A stretch of 64,000 bases of DNA. Source: Mucilaginibacter sp. dw_454. Its GTDB lineage: Bacteria; Bacteroidota; Bacteroidia; Sphingobacteriales; Sphingobacteriaceae. Below the pieces are notes generated by a model, which was given only the letters and a program-made list of their open reading frames with translations, had not been told where the DNA came from and ran no database searches. A program made the translations under genes and the position numbers. Positions 34,249 through 42,539 of the stretch are shown here, one piece after another. The stretch is from assembly GCF_018449775.1 (NCBI RefSeq), contig NZ_JAAVVB010000001.1, positions 558,001-622,000 of the forward strand, written 5' to 3'. The first letter of the stretch is position 1. Every line of letters begins with the position of its first letter.

Positions 34249-34926
34249 GTGAAAATACTGATTGTAGAAGATGAGCAAGCCCTGCGCGAAAGTATTGAAG
34301 ATTACTTTTCTGAAGCGGGAAATGTTTGTGAGATTGCCGGGAATTACGCCGATGCCTTGACCAAAATAAATCTTTACCGATACGACTGTATCTTACTGGA
34401 TATAACCTTGCCTGGGGGCAGTGGTATAAATTTGCTTAAAAATTTAAAGGAAAATAATCACCCGGATGGCGTGCTTATCATATCGGCTAAAAACTCACTG
34501 GATGATAAGTTAGAAGGACTGGACCTGGGTGCTGATGATTACCTGGTTAAACCGTTCCATCTTTCCGAATTGAAATCCAGGGTCACCGCAATAATACGTC
34601 GAAAATCATTTAACGGCAGTAATTTGCTTAAGTTTAATGAGATTAGTATCGACTTATTGGGAAAACAAGTAAAAGTGGGCCGGCAGATTGTAAAGCTCAC
34701 TCCAAAAGAATACGGGCTATTGCTCTATTTTATAGCTAATAAAGATAAGGTTGTCTCAAAGAATGCTATTGCGGAACATCTTTGGGGTGATCGTATTGAC
34801 ATAGCCGACAACTTCAAATTTATCTACTCGCATATCAAAAACACCCGTAAAAAACTGATGGAAGCTGGGTGTAAAGATTATATACAAGCCGCGTACGGCA
34901 CAGGGTATAAATTCTCAGAAGAATGA
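34249..34926 (+). CDS. OmpR-family response regulator
   Basis: A 225-aa regulator that starts with GTG. The receiver domain has the acidic pocket VEDE (8-9), phospho-acceptor Asp51 in CILLDITLPG, and Lys101 in YLVKPF. A winged-helix DNA-binding domain occupies about 130-225 (KLTPKEYGLLLYFIANKDKVVSKNAIAEHLWG and AAYGTGYKFSEE). It overlaps the kinase gene by 4 bp, giving coupled translation. The adjacent TonB receptor/phosphatase module is a likely target. OmpR/PhoB-type regulators bind direct repeats with 10-11 bp spacing. Confidence 0.95.
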   Translation: MKILIVEDEQALRESIEDYFSEAGNVCEIAGNYADALTKINLYRYDCILLDITLPGGSGINLLKNLKENNHPDGVLIISAKNSLDDKLEGLDLGADDYLVKPFHLSELKSRVTAIIRRKSFNGSNLLKFNEISIDLLGKQVKVGRQIVKLTPKEYGLLLYFIANKDKVVSKNAIAEHLWGDRIDIADNFKFIYSHIKNTRKKLMEAGCKDYIQAAYGTGYKFSEE

Positions 34927-36209
34927 AGCTATTTGACCGATATAATCAGGTAAACCTAATTGCTTATATTGTACTTACGCTTATTACCGGCATTGCTTAT
35001 TATCAGGCTATCAGTTGGGTGCTTACGCGTCAAAAAGATAAAGATCTGCAAAACGAGGAAATGGAGATAGCGGAGCATGTGCACGTTAATCAACAATTAC
35101 CCCAGATTTTTGACTCGAAGTATCTACAAATAGGTTTTAAGAAAGCCACTCCAAATTCTATAAAACGCAAATTTGTTGATACGCTGTATTTTAAAAAATG
35201 GGGCAAGGATAATCCTAAAAGATTAGCCTATCATCGTGACGGTAATCTTGAACCCGGCAGAGGGCTGATTACATCGGTAACCTTAGGGGGCCAGTATTAT
35301 AAAGTAGTGATCGTCGAATCAAAAGTTGAAACCGAAGATTTGATCCGGATTATTTTTCTCATCACTGCCGGCGTCATTCTTCTTCTGCTGCTGGCATTGT
35401 TTTTAACCGGCCGTTTGATGTTAAACCGGTTATGGCGTCCATTTCATAGCATTATGCATGAGCTAAACCTGTTCAATATCACCGAACCGTCTACTATTCC
35501 GATGTTAGACACGCAAATCGATGAATTCAGAGCCATGAATATCGCAGTAACAAAAATGGCCGCTAAAGCAAAGCAAGATTATAGCACATTGAAAACTTTT
35601 ACAGAGAATGCGTCTCATGAGTTTTTAACGCCCATATCGATAGTCAACTCTAAATTAGACTCTTTGTTGCAAACCGATAACTTCAGCGAGAAACAAAGCA
35701 AGTTGCTGGATGATCTTTACAGTGGCGTTTCCAGATTAAACCGGTTAAACCAGTCTTTGTTGCTGTTAGTGAAAATTGAGAACCGGTTGTTCCAGGAATG
35801 GCAGTCGATTGATTTAAAAATGATGATCGAAGAAATGATCGTCCAGTTTGAAGAAATATACCAGGACAAGCAACTCACACTTACCTGCCATTTCGAAGCC
35901 AAAGAAATACTGGCCAGCCCTTATCTGATAGAAGTTTTATTAAGCAACCTGATCACCAATGCTATCAGACATAACTACGAGGGTGGATCGATCCGGATTG
36001 AACTGACACCAGCACATTTTATAATTAGTAACACTGGTGCCAGGGAACCCTTACCCGTTGAAGATATTTTTACCAGGTTTCATAAATCTTCCGGGTCAGA
36101 AGGCAGTGGTTTAGGGTTAACCATATCCCGCCAGATCTGCGAGAACTTTGATTTGTTATTAACCTACAGATTTGATTCGCCCTACCATCAGTTTATAATT
36201 AATTTTTAG
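34923..36209 (+). CDS. Sensor histidine kinase
   Basis: A 428-aa inner-membrane kinase, partner of the overlapping response regulator. Transmembrane segments lie near 12-34 and 141-163 and enclose a periplasmic sensor of about 105 residues. The phospho-acceptor is His232 in TENASHEFLTPISI, followed by the N-box LLSNLITNAIRH, an NTG-type G1 box (IISNTGAREPL) and GSGLGLTI. The stimulus is unknown. No gene intervenes before the TonB receptor 174 bp downstream. Confidence 0.94.
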   Translation: MKLFDRYNQVNLIAYIVLTLITGIAYYQAISWVLTRQKDKDLQNEEMEIAEHVHVNQQLPQIFDSKYLQIGFKKATPNSIKRKFVDTLYFKKWGKDNPKRLAYHRDGNLEPGRGLITSVTLGGQYYKVVIVESKVETEDLIRIIFLITAGVILLLLLALFLTGRLMLNRLWRPFHSIMHELNLFNITEPSTIPMLDTQIDEFRAMNIAVTKMAAKAKQDYSTLKTFTENASHEFLTPISIVNSKLDSLLQTDNFSEKQSKLLDDLYSGVSRLNRLNQSLLLLVKIENRLFQEWQSIDLKMMIEEMIVQFEEIYQDKQLTLTCHFEAKEILASPYLIEVLLSNLITNAIRHNYEGGSIRIELTPAHFIISNTGAREPLPVEDIFTRFHKSSGSEGSGLGLTISRQICENFDLLLTYRFDSPYHQFIINF

Positions 36210-36383
36210 CGGCAAGCTTTAAGTAATTGTTAATTTTGTCTGATTTAAAGTTACCACATCTGCTTCATAACTAGTTGTTTATTAACTTTATATTACGATT
36301 TAATTAAACATCGGGTTATACACTCATAATCCAATCTTCCTCCAACATTGGCCGGCTTTTTTGCTCTTAAATGAGCTAAACAC

Positions 36384-39098
36384 ATGGTCAAAAAACTTTA
36401 TTTTTTTATACTTCTTATATTCTCTACCACGATAGTTTGTGCACAAAACGCAACACTTAGAGGGCAGATCACCAATACAAAAACACGCGAACGCTTACAA
36501 GGTGCTACCGTGCGTTTTGATGAAGAAAAGCACGCTGTAATAACTGACGAAAATGGTAACTACATCTTATCGGTAGCTGCCGGCGAGTATAAGATCAAGG
36601 TGAAATATGTTGGCTACGCAGAGTTTGAGAAGAAAATCAAACTTAGCCCCGGCCAAACCGTGGTCTTGAACATCACCATGGAGCAAAAAGAGGAAAATCT
36701 TCAGGCTGTGAGTGTATTCGGAAGGCTGGATAAAGAGTCGGAGGCTGCAGGCAGAACGGCTGAAAAGGATGCCAACAACATTACTAACGTAGTCACTGCA
36801 AAAGTTATGGAGCGTTCGCCGGATATTAACGCGGCCAATGTACTGTCACGCGTTTCTGGTGTGACTATTCAACGTAATACAGGTGGCAGCGAAGCCTATG
36901 CCATGATCAGAGGACTGGAACCGCGATATAATAACACATTGATAAATGGGGTAAAAGTTACAAGCCCTGATGAAAAATCAAGATACGTGTCACTTGACGT
37001 AGTGCCGTCGGACTTATTGCAGAAGATAGAAGTAAGTAAATCATTGCTTCCGGAAATGGAGGGCGATGCTATTGGCGGTACAATAAATATGGTGTTTAAA
37101 GACGCGCCGGATACCATGTTAATTAAAGCGAACGCGCAAATTGGATATAGCCAGATATTCCTTGACCGCAAGTTTCAGAGCTTCTCGACAGCAGATATCA
37201 GCTCTAAAAGTCCGTTGGCAATCAATGGCGACGACTATAAAGCACAGCCCGGAGATTTTAGCCGCTCAAATCTTGACTTTAAACAGAAAACAGCCTTGCC
37301 TTCGGCAGTAGCCGGACTAACTTACGGTAATAGGTACCTGGATGGCAAGCTCGGGATTATGATAGCGGATAACTATCAAAATCAATATTTCGGTACCAAT
37401 TCGCAGTTTAACCCGGTTGTGGCTAATCCGCAGGATGATTTTAAGCCGGGTATAACCGATTTCTCTAACCTGACTTATTCTAATCACCAAATCAATAATG
37501 GGCTTGCCGTACATGCAGATTATATCATTGACAAACGTAACAAGATCTTATTTAATAACGTTTTTCTCTATAGCTACCTTGCGCAAGCTCGTTTAGGGAT
37601 AGATACTGCTATTGTTGGCGGAAATGGCGGTCGTAATGGTCCCGGCACTGGTACGGTGACCGATGACAATAGGTCCCTGGTACAAAAAGAATTATTGGAG
37701 AATTTCAAATTGGAGGGTAAGCACATCCTTTCTAAACATTTATTGTTTGATTGGGCCGGTGTGTTTTCGGTTTCTACCAAGAAGATGCCCGATGAGGCAG
37801 ATATCTCCATCAATCACCTCATCAAAACAGACTTTACCAGCACGCCCGATTACTTCGACGGTATTACACATACCTGGCAGCATAACAATGATAAGGATGA
37901 GGATGGAATTGCCAATTTGACCTATAAAGGGAAAATAAATGATCATACGCTTGAATTAAAAGTTGGGGGATTATACCGCCACAAGGATAGATTTAATGAA
38001 CAGGATCAATATCAGCTTAAACCTTTGGCAGGAGCCGATGGTGGCAAGCAAATTTATACCGGCATAGAGAACGCAAGTTGGAGTGTTTATAATGCCAAGG
38101 GCACAGCCGACTATGATGTGAATAATTACACGGCCTTTGAAGATATCACAGCAGGCTACGCCGAATTTAAATTGTCATTAAACAAACTGGATATTTTTGG
38201 CGGCGTTAGGGAAGAAAATACCTCTCAGGGATTTGACTATGCCACTTTTATTCCGACAGCTGAAAACGCGGTACGGAAAAACTATACCGATGTGTTGCCT
38301 AGTTTACAGCTGAATTATAAATTAAACGCTAAAACCAATATTCGAGCGTCTTATTTCAAATCGCTTTCAAGACCTAACTATTATGAGTTAGTGCCTTACA
38401 ATATACAGGGAACTAATGGTACCAGCGAAACGGGTAACCCCAACCTGAAACATGCCACAGCAGACAATTTCGACCTGCGATATGAGCTTTACCCGAAAGA
38501 TGACGAACAGCTTTTTATAAGCGGTTTCTATAAAAAATTATATGACCCAATAGAACTGGAGTTGACTGGCTTTGGTGGCGGAGACATCACCTACAAGCCA
38601 ACCAACATTGCCCCGGAAGCCACTATTGAAGGCGTAGAGCTGGTATATACCAAATATTTTGGGCGAATTGGCGTATCGGCTAATTACGCTTATATCTACT
38701 CGAATGTAACGTCGTTAAAAGATTTCCCCGATACTACTCAAAAAAATACTGCTGTTGGCAAACTGGAAAGTCGCCCGCTGCAGGGACAGACTAAAAATTC
38801 TGCTAATGCATCTTTGATGTATCGCGACGGAGCGCATAAAGTCTTTGTTCAACTAGCTTATCAATATATAGGCACCACTCTTTCGCAAGTGTATAATAAT
38901 TATGGTTACGATTATTATCATCAACCTCAATCCTTCCTTGCGCTATCCGGCGAAAAAGGTGTGGGTAAGCATTTTACGCTATTCGGAAAATTCAATAATC
39001 TGTTAAATACGCCCACCACCACCACCATCAACAACATCACGGTAGGCCGTGACATCTATAAAGCAAACTATAATATCGGGTTACGATATGTCAACTAA
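36384..39098 (+). CDS. TonB-dependent receptor (module A)
   Basis: A 904-aa outer-membrane receptor with a signal peptide (FFILLIFSTTIVCAQ), a carboxypeptidase-regulatory-like domain (ATLRGQITNTKTRERLQGATVRF), a plug with NVLSRVSGVTIQRNTGGSEAYAMIRGL and SLLPEMEGDAIGGTINMV, and a barrel ending IYKANYNIGLRYVN. It is closely related in layout to the receptor at 46422, including the DMEGDA-type segment. It heads a run of a beta-helix lipoprotein, a beta-propeller and a phosphatase, and lies behind a two-component system. The substrate may be a phosphorylated organic compound; this is inference. Confidence 0.93.
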   Translation: MVKKLYFFILLIFSTTIVCAQNATLRGQITNTKTRERLQGATVRFDEEKHAVITDENGNYILSVAAGEYKIKVKYVGYAEFEKKIKLSPGQTVVLNITMEQKEENLQAVSVFGRLDKESEAAGRTAEKDANNITNVVTAKVMERSPDINAANVLSRVSGVTIQRNTGGSEAYAMIRGLEPRYNNTLINGVKVTSPDEKSRYVSLDVVPSDLLQKIEVSKSLLPEMEGDAIGGTINMVFKDAPDTMLIKANAQIGYSQIFLDRKFQSFSTADISSKSPLAINGDDYKAQPGDFSRSNLDFKQKTALPSAVAGLTYGNRYLDGKLGIMIADNYQNQYFGTNSQFNPVVANPQDDFKPGITDFSNLTYSNHQINNGLAVHADYIIDKRNKILFNNVFLYSYLAQARLGIDTAIVGGNGGRNGPGTGTVTDDNRSLVQKELLENFKLEGKHILSKHLLFDWAGVFSVSTKKMPDEADISINHLIKTDFTSTPDYFDGITHTWQHNNDKDEDGIANLTYKGKINDHTLELKVGGLYRHKDRFNEQDQYQLKPLAGADGGKQIYTGIENASWSVYNAKGTADYDVNNYTAFEDITAGYAEFKLSLNKLDIFGGVREENTSQGFDYATFIPTAENAVRKNYTDVLPSLQLNYKLNAKTNIRASYFKSLSRPNYYELVPYNIQGTNGTSETGNPNLKHATADNFDLRYELYPKDDEQLFISGFYKKLYDPIELELTGFGGGDITYKPTNIAPEATIEGVELVYTKYFGRIGVSANYAYIYSNVTSLKDFPDTTQKNTAVGKLESRPLQGQTKNSANASLMYRDGAHKVFVQLAYQYIGTTLSQVYNNYGYDYYHQPQSFLALSGEKGVGKHFTLFGKFNNLLNTPTTTTINNITVGRDIYKANYNIGLRYVN

Positions 39099-39119
39099 AA
39101 AACAATTAACAATAAACTC

Positions 39120-40304
39120 ATGAAAAAAAACACGCTTTCTTTATTGGTAACGGGCTTGGCCTTTGTTTCCATACTGGCCTCTTGCAGCAAAAAAGAGTCT
39201 ACAAACAACATCACCCCGGTAATACCACCATCGCATCCTATTGCGGCCGGTAATATCAGCGGTTTTGTAAAAGGTACTTTATTAACCGGCAGCACTTACA
39301 CAATTACTGCAGATTTGACCGTTAAAAAAGGCGATACATTGGCTGCCCAACCTGGTGCTATCGTAGTTATAAAAAACGATGCTCAAATTAATATTAACGG
39401 TGTTTTGCAAGTATTAGGCAGTCAAAACAACCCTGTTACTTTCGACTCTGATTCACAGCAACCAGGTTCTTGGGGTGGTTTTGCCTGCGACAGCGCGCAA
39501 GCTGTAACTATAAAATGGGCTCACGTTAACAATACCGGCGGCCCAGACCCAAGCGGCGATCCGCGTAAATCAGTAAGTGTTGCAGTAGCCATCAATGTTG
39601 ATATTGAAGACTCATGGTTCACTAACGGTCAAGACGACTTGATGGGTATCAAATTAGCGCATGTTACTATATTACGTAATACTATTCAATCATCAGGCAG
39701 TACAGATGGCGAAGCCATTAACCTTAAAGCTGGTGTAACCGGCGACGTTGCTTATAACGTAATCTATAATCAAGCCGGCTCTGGTGTTAAATTAGAAACC
39801 AGCAGCAGCGTGCCTTTCCCGCAAACCGTGGTGAATGTTTACAACAACACCATGGTTGCTAACGGTTGGAGAAGAGGTGCAGCAGAACCAGGCAGAGGGG
39901 TATCTGTAGGTGTAAATGCAATTGGCCACATCTACAATAATTTAATGGTGAACAACTACCAGGGCGTTGATATTTTCCCTGACGGTGATACCAAAAACAC
40001 CACTTATGGAAACAATCTTTTCTATGCTTCTGCAGCAACATTTACTGATAATGCCAATGTGGTGATTAACCTGGCTGCTAACTTTTACCCAAGCGACGGT
40101 GTAGGTACAGCTCAAACCAGCGACGTAATCAGCAAAGACCCATTGTTTGTTTCATTCGATGGTTCTTTTATTAAACCAAACGGCGCCGCTAATCCTTATG
40201 ATTTCCATGTTAAAACAGGCTCGCCTGCAATAGGTAAAGGTAACGCTACCTACAACGCAGATATCGGTGCTTATACTTCTGACGGTAAAGGCAACAAACA
40301 CTAA
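39120..40304 (+). CDS. Right-handed beta-helix lipoprotein (module A)
   Basis: A 394-aa lipoprotein with lipobox SILASC. After a low-complexity linker it has repeated strand-turn units (TITADLTVKKGDTLAAQPGAIVVIKNDAQININGVLQVLGSQNNPVTF) followed by parallel beta-helix coils rich in NN and YN turns. A paralogue is at 49356 with the same opening (TYTIGGDITVNAGDTLLIQKG). It is 21 bp behind the TonB receptor and probably sits at the cell surface as its partner. No catalytic residues can be assigned. Confidence 0.85.
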   Translation: MKKNTLSLLVTGLAFVSILASCSKKESTNNITPVIPPSHPIAAGNISGFVKGTLLTGSTYTITADLTVKKGDTLAAQPGAIVVIKNDAQININGVLQVLGSQNNPVTFDSDSQQPGSWGGFACDSAQAVTIKWAHVNNTGGPDPSGDPRKSVSVAVAINVDIEDSWFTNGQDDLMGIKLAHVTILRNTIQSSGSTDGEAINLKAGVTGDVAYNVIYNQAGSGVKLETSSSVPFPQTVVNVYNNTMVANGWRRGAAEPGRGVSVGVNAIGHIYNNLMVNNYQGVDIFPDGDTKNTTYGNNLFYASAATFTDNANVVINLAANFYPSDGVGTAQTSDVISKDPLFVSFDGSFIKPNGAANPYDFHVKTGSPAIGKGNATYNADIGAYTSDGKGNKH

Positions 40305-40379
40305 TTAATTTGATACACCATATTAAGCAGGAATTTGTGCAAACAGATTTCTGCTTATTTATATCCTGATTTTATTATT

Positions 40380-41384
40380 ATGAAAAAGAATATCTTGTTT
40401 CTTCTTTTTACGATGGCGCTATTTTGCAATGCATTTAACGCATCGGCACAAAAATATGTACTCGAAAAAAGTATTGCCCTGCCTGGCGATGGCGGTAATG
40501 ATTATGTTTTTATAGACCAGACTGCCAAACGCCTGTATGCATCGCACGGCACCGCGGTAAACGTAGTTGACCTGTCTACCGAAAAGGTAATTGGCACCAT
40601 CAGCGGTATGAAAGGCGTACACGGCATTGCTATTGTAAGCGACCTTAACAAAGGCTTTATTACTGATGGCAAAGGAACTGCCGTAGTTGCTTTTGATACC
40701 AAAACGCTGCAAGTTGTTAAAACCATCGCGGTTACCGGTAAAGGTCCGGACGGTATTATTTATGACCCGTTCTCAAAAAAAATCTTTGCTTTTGAAGGCG
40801 ACAGCAATGCCGCTGTAGTTGTCGACCCGCAAAGTTTGACGCAGGTTGGTACAGTGGATTTAGGTGGAGCGCCTGAATTTGCAGTGGCCGACGGCAAGGG
40901 AATGATTTACAACAATCTGGAAGACAAAAGCAAGCTGGCCATTATTGACACTAAAACCTTAAAATTAGTAAAAAGCTTCCCGCTTAATCCTTGTGGTGGC
41001 CCAACTGGTTTAGCTATTGATAAAGCCAACCAACGCTTGTTCACCGTATGCCGCGAGAATAAGGGGATGAGCGTGATTGATATCGCCAGCGGTAAAGTGA
41101 TACAAACATTGCCTATCGGATCGGGTGTTGACGCTGTAGTTTATGACGCAGTAAATAAACTGATCATCGCATCTAACGGCGACGGCACAGCCAGCGTTTT
41201 TAAACAAAACGGCCCTGATGCTTATACCGCTTTGCAAACGATCACCACCCAATACCATGCTAAAACTATGGCGCTGGACGCGTCTACGCACAAGATCTAT
41301 TTCCCGGTATCTGATTATAAAGAAGGCACTAAAACGCAGCTGCCAAACTCTTTCAAGCTATTGGTTTACGAATTAAAAAATTAA
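40380..41384 (+). CDS. Secreted YncE-like beta-propeller protein (module A)
   Basis: A 334-aa exported protein; ATG 40380 begins the signal peptide MKKNILFLLFTMALFCNAFNASAQ, so the upstream start at 40335 is not used. The mature protein is a run of propeller blades of the YncE type (RLYASHGTAVNVVDLSTEKVIGTISG, KGFITDGKGTAVVAFDTKTLQVVKTI and similar repeats, about seven). Such proteins bind ligands or partner proteins and are often found with TonB receptors. It is 4 bp before the phosphatase gene. Confidence 0.9.
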   Translation: MKKNILFLLFTMALFCNAFNASAQKYVLEKSIALPGDGGNDYVFIDQTAKRLYASHGTAVNVVDLSTEKVIGTISGMKGVHGIAIVSDLNKGFITDGKGTAVVAFDTKTLQVVKTIAVTGKGPDGIIYDPFSKKIFAFEGDSNAAVVVDPQSLTQVGTVDLGGAPEFAVADGKGMIYNNLEDKSKLAIIDTKTLKLVKSFPLNPCGGPTGLAIDKANQRLFTVCRENKGMSVIDIASGKVIQTLPIGSGVDAVVYDAVNKLIIASNGDGTASVFKQNGPDAYTALQTITTQYHAKTMALDASTHKIYFPVSDYKEGTKTQLPNSFKLLVYELKN

Positions 41385-41388
41385 CAAT

Positions 41389-42405
41389 ATGGAGCGTAGA
41401 GATTTTGTAAAAAACACGGCCATTGCCGCCCTGGGTGCATCATTGATTGGCCCCGCGGCAGCTTTTGCCGACGAAAAAGTAACCTACCTGGATAGTAAGG
41501 ACCTAACCTTATTACCAAAGGTAAAAGACGATTTTGCCCTGCATTTTATGGCATTGGGAGATTGGGGCCGAAATGGCGAGTACGACCAGTTGGAGGTTGC
41601 CAAACAAATGGGCCAATGGGCCACAGATCATCCAAATAACTTTGTGATATCATGCGGCGATAATTTTTATCCCTCGGGTGTGGTGAGCGAGGAAGATCCC
41701 TTATTCAACTTTTCGTTTGAAAACATTTACACGGCTCATTCGCTGCAATGCGACTGGCATATTGTGGTAGGCAATCATGACCATCATACAGATGTTGACG
41801 CACAGATCCGTTACAGTAAAATAAGCCGCCGTTGGAACATGCCGGCACGCTATTACTCGAAAGAGGTAAGCCTGAATAAGGATGCCGACAAAGAGATAAA
41901 GGAGCCTGGAAAAGTAAAAACCAAAGACAAAGTGCTTTTTGTGATGATGGATACCGACCCTTTTCAACACGAAGACCAAGCCGATTATGTAGCCAAACAA
42001 ATGAAATGGTTAAACGAAACACTTGCTGCTGCATCGGCCGATGTGAAATGGAAAATTGTAGTTGGCCATCACCCAATGTACACGGTAGGGCCACGTATTA
42101 CAAACCTTGAAACTTTGACCATGCGCAAAGCGCTTACTAAAACTTTCGAAGATCATAAAGTTGACGTTTACCTTTCAGGCCATGAACATTCTTTACAGCA
42201 TCTTAAAGGAGAGGGGCATACTAACCAGATCATATCAGGTGCAGGTTCTGAATTGACCAAGGTTACTGAAGGCGCGGCCTTTAGCCGTTTTGCAGCTTCG
42301 GCTCATGGGTTTATGTATTTTTCGGTAGACTCAACCCGGTTAAATATTAAAGCTGTAGACCTTACCGGTAAAGTACTGTATGAAACAGAGTTGAAAAACG
42401 CGTAG
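41389..42405 (+). CDS. Calcineurin-like (purple acid) phosphatase, Tat-type signal (module A)
   Basis: A 338-aa metallophosphoesterase related to tartrate-resistant acid phosphatase. The N-terminus MERRDFVKNTAIAALGASLIGPAAAFA resembles a twin-arginine signal. The metal-binding motifs are in order: GDWG, CGDNFYPSG, VVGNHDHH, VVGHHPMYT and SGHEHSLQH. It should release phosphate from organic esters in the periplasm or outside. It ends module A and is followed by a strong terminator. Confidence 0.93.
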   Translation: MERRDFVKNTAIAALGASLIGPAAAFADEKVTYLDSKDLTLLPKVKDDFALHFMALGDWGRNGEYDQLEVAKQMGQWATDHPNNFVISCGDNFYPSGVVSEEDPLFNFSFENIYTAHSLQCDWHIVVGNHDHHTDVDAQIRYSKISRRWNMPARYYSKEVSLNKDADKEIKEPGKVKTKDKVLFVMMDTDPFQHEDQADYVAKQMKWLNETLAAASADVKWKIVVGHHPMYTVGPRITNLETLTMRKALTKTFEDHKVDVYLSGHEHSLQHLKGEGHTNQIISGAGSELTKVTEGAAFSRFAASAHGFMYFSVDSTRLNIKAVDLTGKVLYETELKNA

Positions 42406-42426
42406 GTCAATCCTGATCAGCATATC

Positions 42427-42460
42427 AAAAAAAGCCGTGCATTATTGCATGGCTTTTTTT
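42427..42460 (+). terminator. Terminator of module A
   Basis: AAAAAAAGCCGTGCA and TGCATGGCTTTTTTT pair (one G-T) around TTAT, 22 bp after the phosphatase stop. Confidence 0.9.
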
Positions 42461-42479
42461 ATTTACTGTTATTGTAACC

Positions 42480-42520
42480 TTAATTCAGAATTAATTCAGC
42501 ATTGACTGCCATTTTTGCGC
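42480..42520 (+). promoter_or_regulatory. Promoter with two 11-bp direct repeats (TTAATTCAG)
   Basis: TTAATTCAGAA and TTAATTCAGCA follow one another at 42480-42501. TTTGCGC begins at 42514 and would serve as the -7 region. The same arrangement, TCAG repeats 11 bp apart and TTTGCGC 32 bp after the repeat start, precedes the receptor gene at 46422. This looks like an OmpR/PhoB-type activator site. Confidence 0.6.
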
Positions 42521-42539
42521 GATATAGCTGAATTATTGC

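Noticed and set aside
33989..34252. An 87-codon frame before the response regulator
   Set aside because: It begins with a TTG, overlaps the regulator start and shows no domain, signal or operon logic.
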